NCBI RefSeq assembly: GCF_000256565.1
Contig: NZ_AJHH01000490.1
Coordinates: forward strand, 1 to 32,374
Direction: 5' to 3'
DNA length: 32,374 nucleotides
Origin: Herbaspirillum lusitanum P6-12
GTDB taxonomy: Bacteria; Pseudomonadota; Gammaproteobacteria; Burkholderiales; Burkholderiaceae_D
Shown: positions 8,849 through 16,851 of the stretch, one piece after another
Numbering within the stretch: position 1 is the first letter of the stretch
Layout of the letters: each line of letters opens with the position of its first letter
Notes under the pieces: generated by a model
Databases searched by the model: none
What the model saw: only the letters and a program-made list of their open reading frames with translations
Told to the model about the DNA's origin: nothing
Made by a program: the position numbers and the translations under genes

Positions 8849-9500
8849 ATGGCAAGAAAGCAATTTGACCTGATCGTGTTCGATTGGGATGGCACGCTGA
8901 TGGACAGCACTTCGACGATCGTACGTTGCATCCAGGCCGCCGCGCGCGACCTGGGCCTGCCGATTCCCGACAAGAGCGCCGCTTCCTACGTGATCGGCCT
9001 CGGCCTGCAGGACGCGATGCAGGCGGCGATTCCGGACGTCGATCCGAAATACTATCCGCGCATTGTCGAGCGCTATCGTCACCACTATTTGGGTCAGGAC
9101 AAAGACCTGAGCCTATTCGACGGCGTGCGCGAAATGCTCGACGACCTCGGCCAGCAAGGCTATTTCCTCGCGGTCGCGACCGGCAAGAGCCGCGTCGGCC
9201 TCAACCGCGCGCTCAACAGCACCAAGCTGCTGTCGGCGGTCGCGCTGCGCCGACGAGACATTCTCCAAGCCGCATCCGGCCATGTTGCAGGAGCTTACCC
9301 GCGAACTCGGCCAGGAAATGGGCCGTACGCTGATGATCGGCGACACCACCCACGATCTGCAGATGGCGCTTAATGCAGGCGCGGCCGGTGTTGCGGTAGA
9401 ATTCGGCGCGCATCCGGTGGAACAGTTGCAAGCGCTCAATCCGCTGTATTCCGCCGGCTCCATCAAAGTGCTGCACCAATGGCTCAATGACAACGCTTAG
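8849..9500 (+). pseudogene. HAD-superfamily phosphatase (phosphoglycolate-phosphatase-like), interrupted
   Basis: The first 130 or so residues are a normal HAD subfamily IA hydrolase. The nucleophile motif is FDWDGTL (Asp-x-Asp), followed by a helical cap and the motif II region FLAVATGKS. After LNSTKLLSA the frame is lost at about 9230-9241, and the encoded protein would stop at 9373. The rest of the enzyme, including SKPHP (motif III Lys) and GDTTHD (motif IV acidic pair), lies in another frame and stops at 9500 (LNDNA). The span of 652 nt fits a net loss of 8 nt (220 codons if restored), assuming the family's usual FHATRCADE in the gap. The lesion lies exactly at the left edge of the 1,541-bp repeat. 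As written it is unlikely to make active enzyme. Confidence 0.8.
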
Positions 9501-10781
9501 GAAATACGGCTATGGAAGAAGTGGCGATCCAGGTATGCGCCTCGGCTGAAATCGAGGAGGGCGGCAAAGGCCGTCGCTTTGCGGTGTCGGTGCACGGCGA
9601 TGACGCCACCGGCTTCGTGGTGCGCTACGGCGGCGCCGTCTACGGCTACCTGAACCGCTGCGCACACGTACCGATCGAGCTGGACTGGGCCGAAGGCGAG
9701 TTCTTCGAATCCAGCGGCCTGTATCTCATGTGCGCAACACACGGCGCGGTATACGCCCCCGATACCGGAAAATGCGAAGGCGGCCCCTGTACGGGCGCGC
9801 GTTTGCGTAAGATCATGGTGTTTGAAAAAGACGGCGCGATTTTCTGGGCGCCCGACGATTATGTAAGGCCCGCGCTGGCATGAGCCATGCGGCAACCCCG
9901 GCAATCCCCGCCAGACCCGCAAACATGCGCGGCATCGGCAGGGTGCCGTTCCGAGTGACGATATGAGCAATAACGAATTTGAGAATCCAGCAGCGCAACC
10001 GCCCAAACCGGCTGAACCGGTGCCGCCAACTACCGGCACCGCAACGGCGGTAGCCGCGGAAGAAAAGAAGGGCGGCTGGGAGCGCGACGTACTGGAAAAG
10101 CTGGCCCTGTTCGCGGTCAAGGAACAGCGGGCGCGTCGTCGCTGGAGCATCTTCTTCAAGATCGCCGGCCTGGCTGTGTTCGTGTTCGTGATCTGGAGCG
10201 CCTTCAATTACACCAAATCGGAGTCGGAGCCGGTCGGCACCCATACCGCGCTGGTGGAAATCTCCGGCACCATCGAAGCCGAAGGCCGCGGTTCCGCCGC
10301 AGCCGTGATCCCGGCGCTCGACAAAGCGTTCGCTGCCGACGATTCGCTCGGCGTGATCCTCAAGATCAACAGCCCCGGCGGCAGCCCGGTCCAGGCCGGC
10401 ATGATCAACGATGAAATCGTGCGTTTGCGCAAGGAGTATCCGAAGAAGCCGTTGTACGTCGTGGTCGAGGAAATGTGCGCCTCCGGTGGTTACTACATCG
10501 CTGCGGCGGCCGACAAGATCTACGTCAACAAAGCCAGCATCGTCGGCTCCATCGGCGTGCTGATGGACGGTTTCGGTTTCACCGGCCTGATGGACAAGGT
10601 CGGCGTCGAGCGTCGTCTGCTGACTGCGGGCGAGAACAAGGGTTTCCTGGATCCGTTCAGCGCCCAGAATCCGAAGCAAAAGGAATACGCCCAGCAGATG
10701 CTCAACGAAATCCATCAGCAATTCATCGACGTGGTGCGCAAGGGCCGCGGCCAGCGCCTGAAGGAAACGCCCGAGACCTTC
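9241..10781 (+). repeat. Tandem duplication, copy A (1,541 bp)
   Basis: Identical, in every part I compared, to 10786-12326 (offset exactly 1,545 bp). It contains the 3' part of the HAD phosphatase, a complete Rieske gene and the first 273 codons of sppA. The left junction lies inside the HAD gene and the right one inside sppA after GAGACCTTC. The copies are separated by 4 bp (GCCA, 10782-10785), which belong to the original HAD reading frame. Confidence 0.95.
9512..9883 (+). CDS. Rieske [2Fe-2S] ferredoxin-like protein (copy A)
   Basis: Small soluble Rieske-fold protein of 123 residues, predicted to carry a [2Fe-2S] cluster for electron transfer. The ligands are visible: Cys50 and His52 in CAHVPIEL, and Cys74 and His77 in CATHGAVY, giving the CxH...CxxH pattern. 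There is no signal peptide or membrane helix, so it is probably cytoplasmic. An AGGAAA ribosome site precedes the ATG, 11 bp after the HAD stop, which implies co-translation. The partner enzyme is unknown, and no oxygenase gene lies nearby. An identical second copy is at 11057-11428. Confidence 0.9.
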   Translation: MEEVAIQVCASAEIEEGGKGRRFAVSVHGDDATGFVVRYGGAVYGYLNRCAHVPIELDWAEGEFFESSGLYLMCATHGAVYAPDTGKCEGGPCTGARLRKIMVFEKDGAIFWAPDDYVRPALA

Positions 10782-11045
10782 GCCACGCGCTGCGCCGACG
10801 AGACATTCTCCAAGCCGCATCCGGCCATGTTGCAGGAGCTTACCCGCGAACTCGGCCAGGAAATGGGCCGTACGCTGATGATCGGCGACACCACCCACGA
10901 TCTGCAGATGGCGCTTAATGCAGGCGCGGCCGGTGTTGCGGTAGAATTCGGCGCGCATCCGGTGGAACAGTTGCAAGCGCTCAATCCGCTGTATTCCGCC
11001 GGCTCCATCAAAGTGCTGCACCAATGGCTCAATGACAACGCTTAG
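9963..11045 (+). CDS. Chimeric SppA (residues 1-273) fused in frame to HAD phosphatase C-terminus
   Basis: A 360-codon open frame created by the tandem duplication. Residues 1-273 equal SppA: Pro/Ala-rich N-terminus, a membrane helix at about 61-80, the nucleophile Ser174 in CASGGYY and the general-base Lys226 in AGENKGF. From residue 274 it continues ATRCADETFSKPHP and is the last 87 residues of the HAD phosphatase, including GDTTHD, to a TAG at 11045. It therefore lacks the last 73 SppA residues and the HAD nucleophile domain. Both S49 catalytic residues survive, but loss of the C-terminal part probably prevents folding or oligomer assembly. If the duplication is an assembly artefact this protein does not exist. 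Confidence 0.6.
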   Translation: MSNNEFENPAAQPPKPAEPVPPTTGTATAVAAEEKKGGWERDVLEKLALFAVKEQRARRRWSIFFKIAGLAVFVFVIWSAFNYTKSESEPVGTHTALVEISGTIEAEGRGSAAAVIPALDKAFAADDSLGVILKINSPGGSPVQAGMINDEIVRLRKEYPKKPLYVVVEEMCASGGYYIAAAADKIYVNKASIVGSIGVLMDGFGFTGLMDKVGVERRLLTAGENKGFLDPFSAQNPKQKEYAQQMLNEIHQQFIDVVRKGRGQRLKETPETFATRCADETFSKPHPAMLQELTRELGQEMGRTLMIGDTTHDLQMALNAGAAGVAVEFGAHPVEQLQALNPLYSAGSIKVLHQWLNDNA

Positions 11046-12326
11046 GAAATACGGCTATGGAAGAAGTGGCGATCCAGGTATGCGCCTCGGCTGAAATCGA
11101 GGAGGGCGGCAAAGGCCGTCGCTTTGCGGTGTCGGTGCACGGCGATGACGCCACCGGCTTCGTGGTGCGCTACGGCGGCGCCGTCTACGGCTACCTGAAC
11201 CGCTGCGCACACGTACCGATCGAGCTGGACTGGGCCGAAGGCGAGTTCTTCGAATCCAGCGGCCTGTATCTCATGTGCGCAACACACGGCGCGGTATACG
11301 CCCCCGATACCGGAAAATGCGAAGGCGGCCCCTGTACGGGCGCGCGTTTGCGTAAGATCATGGTGTTTGAAAAAGACGGCGCGATTTTCTGGGCGCCCGA
11401 CGATTATGTAAGGCCCGCGCTGGCATGAGCCATGCGGCAACCCCGGCAATCCCCGCCAGACCCGCAAACATGCGCGGCATCGGCAGGGTGCCGTTCCGAG
11501 TGACGATATGAGCAATAACGAATTTGAGAATCCAGCAGCGCAACCGCCCAAACCGGCTGAACCGGTGCCGCCAACTACCGGCACCGCAACGGCGGTAGCC
11601 GCGGAAGAAAAGAAGGGCGGCTGGGAGCGCGACGTACTGGAAAAGCTGGCCCTGTTCGCGGTCAAGGAACAGCGGGCGCGTCGTCGCTGGAGCATCTTCT
11701 TCAAGATCGCCGGCCTGGCTGTGTTCGTGTTCGTGATCTGGAGCGCCTTCAATTACACCAAATCGGAGTCGGAGCCGGTCGGCACCCATACCGCGCTGGT
11801 GGAAATCTCCGGCACCATCGAAGCCGAAGGCCGCGGTTCCGCCGCAGCCGTGATCCCGGCGCTCGACAAAGCGTTCGCTGCCGACGATTCGCTCGGCGTG
11901 ATCCTCAAGATCAACAGCCCCGGCGGCAGCCCGGTCCAGGCCGGCATGATCAACGATGAAATCGTGCGTTTGCGCAAGGAGTATCCGAAGAAGCCGTTGT
12001 ACGTCGTGGTCGAGGAAATGTGCGCCTCCGGTGGTTACTACATCGCTGCGGCGGCCGACAAGATCTACGTCAACAAAGCCAGCATCGTCGGCTCCATCGG
12101 CGTGCTGATGGACGGTTTCGGTTTCACCGGCCTGATGGACAAGGTCGGCGTCGAGCGTCGTCTGCTGACTGCGGGCGAGAACAAGGGTTTCCTGGATCCG
12201 TTCAGCGCCCAGAATCCGAAGCAAAAGGAATACGCCCAGCAGATGCTCAACGAAATCCATCAGCAATTCATCGACGTGGTGCGCAAGGGCCGCGGCCAGC
12301 GCCTGAAGGAAACGCCCGAGACCTTC
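10786..12326 (+). repeat. Tandem duplication, copy B (1,541 bp)
   Basis: Second copy of 9241-10781. Its left edge joins the truncated sppA to the HAD fragment, and its right edge continues into the intact 3' end of sppA. With the preceding GCCA the repeat unit is 1,545 bp, divisible by three, which is why the chimera stays in frame. Confidence 0.95.
11057..11428 (+). CDS. Rieske [2Fe-2S] ferredoxin-like protein (copy B)
   Basis: Identical in sequence to the gene at 9512-9883, with the same upstream AGGAAA site and the same 79-bp gap to the following sppA. The cluster ligands Cys50/His52 and Cys74/His77 are present. If the duplication is real, the cell has two dosage-equivalent copies; if it is an artefact, one of the two is spurious. 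Confidence 0.85.
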   Translation: MEEVAIQVCASAEIEEGGKGRRFAVSVHGDDATGFVVRYGGAVYGYLNRCAHVPIELDWAEGEFFESSGLYLMCATHGAVYAPDTGKCEGGPCTGARLRKIMVFEKDGAIFWAPDDYVRPALA

Positions 12327-12548
12327 TCCGGACTGTTCTGGACCGGCTCCAAGGCGGTTGAGATGGGCCTGGCCGATGGTTTCGGCACCGTCGACAGCGT
12401 GGCGCGCGACGTGATCAAGGCGGAAGACCTGGTTGACTACACCCAGACCGAAGGCTTGCCCGAGCGCGTGCTCAAGAAGTTCGGCGTGGCGGTCGGCAGC
12501 GGCGTCGCCAAGTCGATGGTGGGCAGCAACGGATTGCAACTGCGCTGA
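11508..12548 (+). CDS. sppA: Signal peptide peptidase SppA, S49 family (intact copy)
   Basis: Membrane-anchored serine protease that degrades cleaved signal peptides in the periplasm. The 346-residue protein is the short, single-S49-domain type. It has a Pro/Ala-rich cytoplasmic N-terminus (~1-58), one membrane helix (IFFKIAGLAVFVFVIW, ~63-78), the substrate-groove INSPGGSP, the nucleophile Ser174 in CASGGYYIAAAADKIY, and the catalytic Lys226 in TAGENKGFLDPF. The C-terminal part includes FWTGSKAVEMGLADG, typical of S49 peptidases. It stops just before a strong terminator and is the last gene of the rluC-HAD-Rieske-sppA series. Confidence 0.93.
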   Translation: MSNNEFENPAAQPPKPAEPVPPTTGTATAVAAEEKKGGWERDVLEKLALFAVKEQRARRRWSIFFKIAGLAVFVFVIWSAFNYTKSESEPVGTHTALVEISGTIEAEGRGSAAAVIPALDKAFAADDSLGVILKINSPGGSPVQAGMINDEIVRLRKEYPKKPLYVVVEEMCASGGYYIAAAADKIYVNKASIVGSIGVLMDGFGFTGLMDKVGVERRLLTAGENKGFLDPFSAQNPKQKEYAQQMLNEIHQQFIDVVRKGRGQRLKETPETFSGLFWTGSKAVEMGLADGFGTVDSVARDVIKAEDLVDYTQTEGLPERVLKKFGVAVGSGVAKSMVGSNGLQLR

Positions 12549-12563
12549 TTCTGCAGTTCACGT

Positions 12564-12607
12564 AAAACAGCCGGCGGAGATGATCGCATCTGCGCCGGCT
12601 GTTTTTT
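12564..12607. terminator. Bidirectional rho-independent terminator
   Basis: Stem AACAGCCGGCG (ending 12576) pairs with CGCCGGCTGTT (from 12593), with a 16-nt loop, a T run to the right and an A run to the left. It serves sppA (plus) and the convergent methyltransferase gene (minus). Confidence 0.9.
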
Positions 12608-12623
12608 ATTTCAGCACGAAGTT

Positions 12624-13376
12624 TTATTCGGCCAGCAACAGGAACACCGTCGGCTTCTTGTGAAAATCCGGCGTCTTGCCGGCGCCAAGTTCACTCTTCC
12701 ATTTGGCGGCGGTCTGCGTGCGGATCGCCTCGGTCGCCAACGTCAGATCGGTAGCCACGCTGATCAGGGTAGTGCCGTTGCAGGCAGCGGCCAGGGCTTC
12801 CAGCATGGCGCCGTTGCGGTAAGGCGTTTCGATCAGCAGTTGCGTCTGCTTTTCCTGGCGCGAGCGGTCTTCCAGCTGCTTGATGCGTTTGGCGCGTTGT
12901 GCGGCGTCAGTTGGCAGGTAGCCGTTGAAGGCGAAGCTCTGGCCGTTGAGGCCGCTGCTCATGACCGCCAGCAGCAGCGACGACGGTCCCACCAGCGGGC
13001 GCACCTGGATGCCGTGCTGATGCGCCAGGCGCACCAGGTTGGCGCCGGGGTCGGCCACTGCAGGCACGCCGGCTTCCGAGATCAGGCCGCCGTCGCGACC
13101 GGCCAGCAAGGGCGCGAGCAGCGCCGGCAGGGCGGCTGCCGGGGTGTTGACGTTGAGCTCGGCGATGCGGATTTCCTGCAAGGGTTTGGCCAGCGGATGA
13201 TGCACATTGACCAGCTTCAGGAAGGCGCGCGTAGTCTTGGCGTTTTCCGCGATGAAATAGTCGAGGCGCGCAGCCAGCGCCTGCACCTCGGCCGGCAGGA
13301 TGGAGGCAAGCATATTGCTGTCCGCCGTGTCGGCGGGGCCCAGCGTATTGGGCACAAGATAAAGAATACCGGGCAT
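12624..13376 (-). CDS. SAM-dependent methyltransferase, tetrapyrrole-methylase fold (RsmI-related)
   Basis: Member of the uroporphyrin-III C/tetrapyrrole methylase superfamily, related to the 16S rRNA 2'-O-methyltransferase RsmI (COG0313) but a divergent paralogue. The 250-residue product begins MPGILYLVPNTLG, the first SAM-fold strand. It carries GLISEAGVPAVADPGANLVRLAH, the hallmark loop of the RsmI group, then VGPSSLLLAVMSSGLNGQSFAFNGYLP, and ends with a short C-terminal domain. An upstream extension to 13481 is possible in frame, but homology starts at the ATG at 13376. The target RNA or other substrate is unknown to me. Confidence 0.82.
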   Translation of the reverse strand: MPGILYLVPNTLGPADTADSNMLASILPAEVQALAARLDYFIAENAKTTRAFLKLVNVHHPLAKPLQEIRIAELNVNTPAAALPALLAPLLAGRDGGLISEAGVPAVADPGANLVRLAHQHGIQVRPLVGPSSLLLAVMSSGLNGQSFAFNGYLPTDAAQRAKRIKQLEDRSRQEKQTQLLIETPYRNGAMLEALAAACNGTTLISVATDLTLATEAIRTQTAAKWKSELGAGKTPDFHKKPTVFLLLAE

Positions 13377-13492
13377 GTCTAAGTCGTTAAAATATGGGCT
13401 GGCGCTATTAGACCTGATTTCACCGTTGCCTGCGAGCTTTCGCGGGCCTTGCGGGGCGATTACCGGGCGATTGGCGGGCAAGTCTTATGCGG

Positions 13493-13526
13493 TTGTCATG
13501 AAACTGTCATGCTAGGTAACTATTGT
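13493..13526 (+). promoter_or_regulatory. PhoB-dependent promoter of ppx (Pho box plus -10)
   Basis: TTGTCATGAAACTGTCATG (13493-13511) matches the Pho box consensus of two TGTCA repeats 11 bp apart around an A/T-rich spacer. The -10 candidate TATTGT lies at 13521-13526, 10 bp after the second TGTCAT, the spacing typical of PhoB-activated promoters where the box replaces the -35. It is about 70 bp upstream of the ppx start. Confidence 0.75.
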
Positions 13527-13597
13527 GTCGGTTCGGCAGAAGCAGAAATTGGCTAAATAATTTCCGTACAGCCTCAACACCCTCCGAAAGGGAATGA

Positions 13598-15055
13598 ATG
13601 TTTGCAGCAGTAGATCTTGGTTCCAACAGCTTTCGCCTGCATATCGGCAAGCATGAAGGCGACGCCATTCGTGTCGTCAAAAGCGCGCGCGATCCGATTC
13701 GCCTGGCGGCCGGTCTGGACAAGAACGGCAAGCTGACGCCGCAGGCAATTGTCGGCGCGGTCGAGTCGCTGGCCCGCTTCCGCACCATCCTGCGGGACTA
13801 CCAGCTCGACGCCGTGCGCGTGGTCGCGACCAATACCTTGCGCGTCGCCAAGAATGCGCACGAATTCCTGCCTGACGCCGAACGCGCGATCGGCTATCCG
13901 GTGGAAATCATTTCCGGCGAAGAAGAGGGCCGCCTGATCTACATGGGCGTCGCCGGAGCGCTGGCCTTGCCCGACGAAGACCGCCTGGTGATCGATATCG
14001 GCGGCGGTTCGACTGAGGTCATCCTCGGCCATGGCAGCGATGTGCGCCGGGTCGAATCCTTCGGCATCGGCACGGTCAACCAGAGCCAGGCTTTTTTCGG
14101 CGACGGCTATATCAATGAAGCCGCGTTCGAGCGCGCCATTCTGTCGGCGCGTTCGCATGTGGAAGACGCCGTGGTGCCGTTCGGCGCCCAGCATCGCAGC
14201 AAGGTGTACGGCTCGTCCGGCACCATGCGCGCGATCGCCGACACGATCGCCAGGAACGGCATGGGCGACGGGCGCATCACGCCTGAGAGCGTGGAAGAAC
14301 TGAAGCAGCGCCTGATCGCTTTCGGCCACGTCGATCATATCGAACTGGCCGGCATGAAGCCTGACCGCGCCGCCGTCATCATGGGCGGCCTGGCGGTGCT
14401 GATCGGCCTGATGCAGGAGCTCAATATCTCGGTCATCTCCCCGGTGGAAGCCGGGCTGCGCATGGGCGTGATGTGGGATCTGCAATTGCGCGCCACGCAG
14501 CGCGACCGCCGCGAGCAATCGGTGGACGACTTCAGCCGACGCTTCCATATCGACGAGTTGCGCGCGCGCCAGGTGGCCGAGACCGCGCTCGGTTTCTTCC
14601 AGATGCTCAAGCCCGGCAACGAAGCCTATGCCAAATACCTGAACTGGAGCGCCTTGCTGCACGAAGCCGGCCTGATCGTGTCGCAGAGCAGCTATCACAA
14701 GCATTCGTCCTACCTCATCGCCAACGCCGATCTGCCGGGCTTCACTACACGCGAGCAGCGCGTGATGAGCACGCTGATCCTTGGCCAGAAGGGCAACCTG
14801 CGCAAGATCGGCGAAGTGGTGTCCGATCCTGATTTCGCCAAGGCGGTGCTGGCGCTTCGACTGGCGGTGATGTTCATGCACGCGCACATCACGCTCGATC
14901 TTGACGACGTTCGCCTCAAAATGAAGAGCCGCATCGATATTGAAATCAAGCGCGACTGGCTGCGCGATCACCCAACCGTGTCCTACTGGATGCAGAAGGA
15001 ACAGGAGTGGTGGAGCGGCATCGGCATTGATTTCTCCATCCGCGTGAATGCCTGA
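13598..15055 (+). CDS. ppx: Exopolyphosphatase Ppx/GppA family
   Basis: Exopolyphosphatase, releasing phosphate from the ends of inorganic polyphosphate in the cytoplasm; the family also includes pppGpp phosphatase. The 485-residue protein has the ASKHA ATPase-like fold. It begins FAAVDLGSNSFRLHI (phosphate loop 1), then SGEEEGRLIYMGV (conserved Glu), then DIGGGSTEVILG (phosphate loop 2). The helical C-terminal HD-like region includes SALLHEAGLIVS and SSYLIANADLPGF. Start ATG 13598 follows a GAAAGGGAATG ribosome site. The adjacent Pho box argues for polyphosphate rather than pppGpp as main substrate, though the two subfamilies are hard to separate by eye. Confidence 0.9.
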   Translation: MFAAVDLGSNSFRLHIGKHEGDAIRVVKSARDPIRLAAGLDKNGKLTPQAIVGAVESLARFRTILRDYQLDAVRVVATNTLRVAKNAHEFLPDAERAIGYPVEIISGEEEGRLIYMGVAGALALPDEDRLVIDIGGGSTEVILGHGSDVRRVESFGIGTVNQSQAFFGDGYINEAAFERAILSARSHVEDAVVPFGAQHRSKVYGSSGTMRAIADTIARNGMGDGRITPESVEELKQRLIAFGHVDHIELAGMKPDRAAVIMGGLAVLIGLMQELNISVISPVEAGLRMGVMWDLQLRATQRDRREQSVDDFSRRFHIDELRARQVAETALGFFQMLKPGNEAYAKYLNWSALLHEAGLIVSQSSYHKHSSYLIANADLPGFTTREQRVMSTLILGQKGNLRKIGEVVSDPDFAKAVLALRLAVMFMHAHITLDLDDVRLKMKSRIDIEIKRDWLRDHPTVSYWMQKEQEWWSGIGIDFSIRVNA

Positions 15056-15077
15056 AGCAGGCCCGCCCGCATCGCAT

Positions 15078-15109
15078 AAAAAAATCCCCGCACCTGGCGG
15101 GGATTTTTT
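15078..15109. terminator. Bidirectional terminator between ppx and prfC
   Basis: Stem ATCCCCGC (to 15091) and GCGGGGAT (from 15097) with a 5-nt loop, flanked by an A run on the left and a T run on the right. It fits termination of both convergent genes. Confidence 0.9.
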
Positions 15110-15126
15110 ATTGATACAGCAGAGGT

Positions 15127-16720
15127 TCAGTCAAGCTTGGCGGCATGCTCGCGCGTGGCGTGGAAGGTGACTTCCGGCCAACGCTCCTGGGTCAGGCGCA
15201 GGTTCACGCCCGAGGTCGCCAGATAGGCCAGGTTGCCGGCCGCATCGTGCGCCAGGTTGAAACCGGCGGACGATTTTTCAAAATCGGCCAGCTTCTTCTT
15301 GTCGTCGCAGGTAACCCAGCGCGCGCTGCTGATGCTGGCGCACGCCGACCGCGCCGAGGATCAGGTCGCTGTTGTTGGTCGGCTTGAAGACCTGCACCGC
15401 GCCTTCTTCACCAAGCTGTTGCAAGCCCTTGTGCAACTGCTTGATCTTGAGCGGATTGCGGATGCGCGCGACGCGGAAGAAGTCCGGCGCGAAGTAGGGG
15501 ATGCCGGTGAACTGCAGCAGTTCGCCTTCCGAGAAGCTGTCGCCGATCTGCATGTTGCCGTGGTTGGGCAGGCCGATGATGTCGCCGGCGTAGGCTTCTT
15601 CCACTTGCTCGCGGCTGGATGCCATGAAGGTGACGACCGACGACACCTTGATCTCGCGATTCAGACGCAGGTGCTTGAGCTTCATGCCGCGTTCGAAGCG
15701 TCCCGAGCACACGCGCAGGAAGGCGATGCGGTCGCGGTGCGCCGGGTCCATGTTGGCCTGGATCTTGAAAACGAAACCGGAGAACGGCGCTTCCTTCGGT
15801 TCCACGCTGCGTACGGTGGCGTCGCGGCTGCCTGGCGCCGGGGCCCAGTCGAGCAGGGCGTTGAGGATTTCACGCACGCCGAAGTTGTTGATGGCGGAAC
15901 CGAAGAACACCGGCGTCTGGATGCCGGCCAGGAACTCGTCCAGATTGAACGGATGCGACGCGCCGTGCACCAGCTCGACTTCCATCTTGAGCTGTTCGAT
16001 CTCCAGCGGGAACATCTCGACCAGCTTGGGATTGTCGATGCCCTTGATGATTTCGACGTTGCCGTCGGCGCGTTCTTCACCGGCCTTGAACAGCATGATC
16101 TCGTCGCGCAGCAGGTGATACACGCCGCGGAAATTCTTACCCATGCCGATCGGCCAGGTCACCGGCGCGCACTGGATCTTGAGCACCGATTCGAGCTCGT
16201 CGAGCAGTTCCAGCGGGTCGCGCGTTTCACGATCCATCTTGTTCATGAACGTGATGATCGGCGTGTTGCGCATGCGGCAGACGTTGAGCAGCTTGATGGT
16301 CTGTTCTTCCACGCCCTTGGCGGCGTCGATCACCATCAGCGCCGAGTCGACCGCGGTCAGCACGCGATAGGTGTCTTCCGAGAAGTCCTGGTGGCCCGGG
16401 GTGTCGAGCAGGTTGACCACGTGGTCGCGGTATTCGAATTGCATGACCGAACTGGCTACCGAGATGCCGCGCTGCTTTTCGATTTCCATCCAGTCGGAGG
16501 TGGCGTGGCGACCGCTCTTGCGGGCCTTCACGGTGCCGGCCAGCTGGATCGCGCCCGAGAACAGCAGCAGTTTTTCGGTCAGCGTGGTTTTACCCGCATC
16601 GGGGTGGGAAATGATGCCGAAGGTGCGGCGGCGCGCAACTTCGCGCGCGATCAGTTCAAGCGGAGCCTTGCTGGTCGAGCCGGAGTCGTCGTTCGCGGAA
16701 TCGGGAGTAGTGTCTTGCAT
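15127..16720 (-). pseudogene. prfC: Peptide chain release factor 3 (prfC), with internal deletion and frameshift
   Basis: RF3 is the translational GTPase that ejects RF1/RF2 from ribosomes after termination. The GTPase domain is complete: P-loop [20 protein letters not shown] (switch I), DTPGHQDF and NKMD. Domains II and most of III follow up to DLILGAVGV. At 15340-15341 about 23 residues normally beginning LQFEVV are missing and the frame changes; as written the protein ends at 15278 with an unrelated tail. The true C-terminus (SARWVTCDD...[12 protein letters not shown]) lies in another frame, stopping at 15127. The 1,594-nt span fits a net 68-nt loss. The ATG at 16720 begins [10 protein letters not shown]; a longer in-frame start at 16843 looks spurious. 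The activity of the truncated product is doubtful. RF3 is dispensable in E. coli, so a real lesion is conceivable. Confidence 0.82.
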
Positions 16721-16822
16721 CGTGAGTCGGTAGGTCGAAGGCGTTGAAAGCGGTGAGCGTCCTGTACGACAGGCGGCCGGTGTGCGGCGCTGCCTTCGTT
16801 CATGGGAATGTGACGGAAATAG

Positions 16823-16851
16823 AAAAAGGGCTGGAAGATCCAACCCTTTTT
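16823..16851 (-). terminator. Hairpin-T-run terminator upstream of prfC
   Basis: AAAAAGGGCTGG (16823-16834 region) pairs with CCAACCCTTTTT (to 16851), with one mismatch. On the minus strand it ends in five T. It could end the DUF3300 transcript. Because a TATAAT-like hexamer lies between it and that gene (16896-16901), it could also act as a leader attenuator for prfC. Confidence 0.6.

Noticed and set aside
13574-14971. 465-codon minus-strand open frame opposite ppx
   Set aside because: Antisense shadow of ppx with no domain or start signal.
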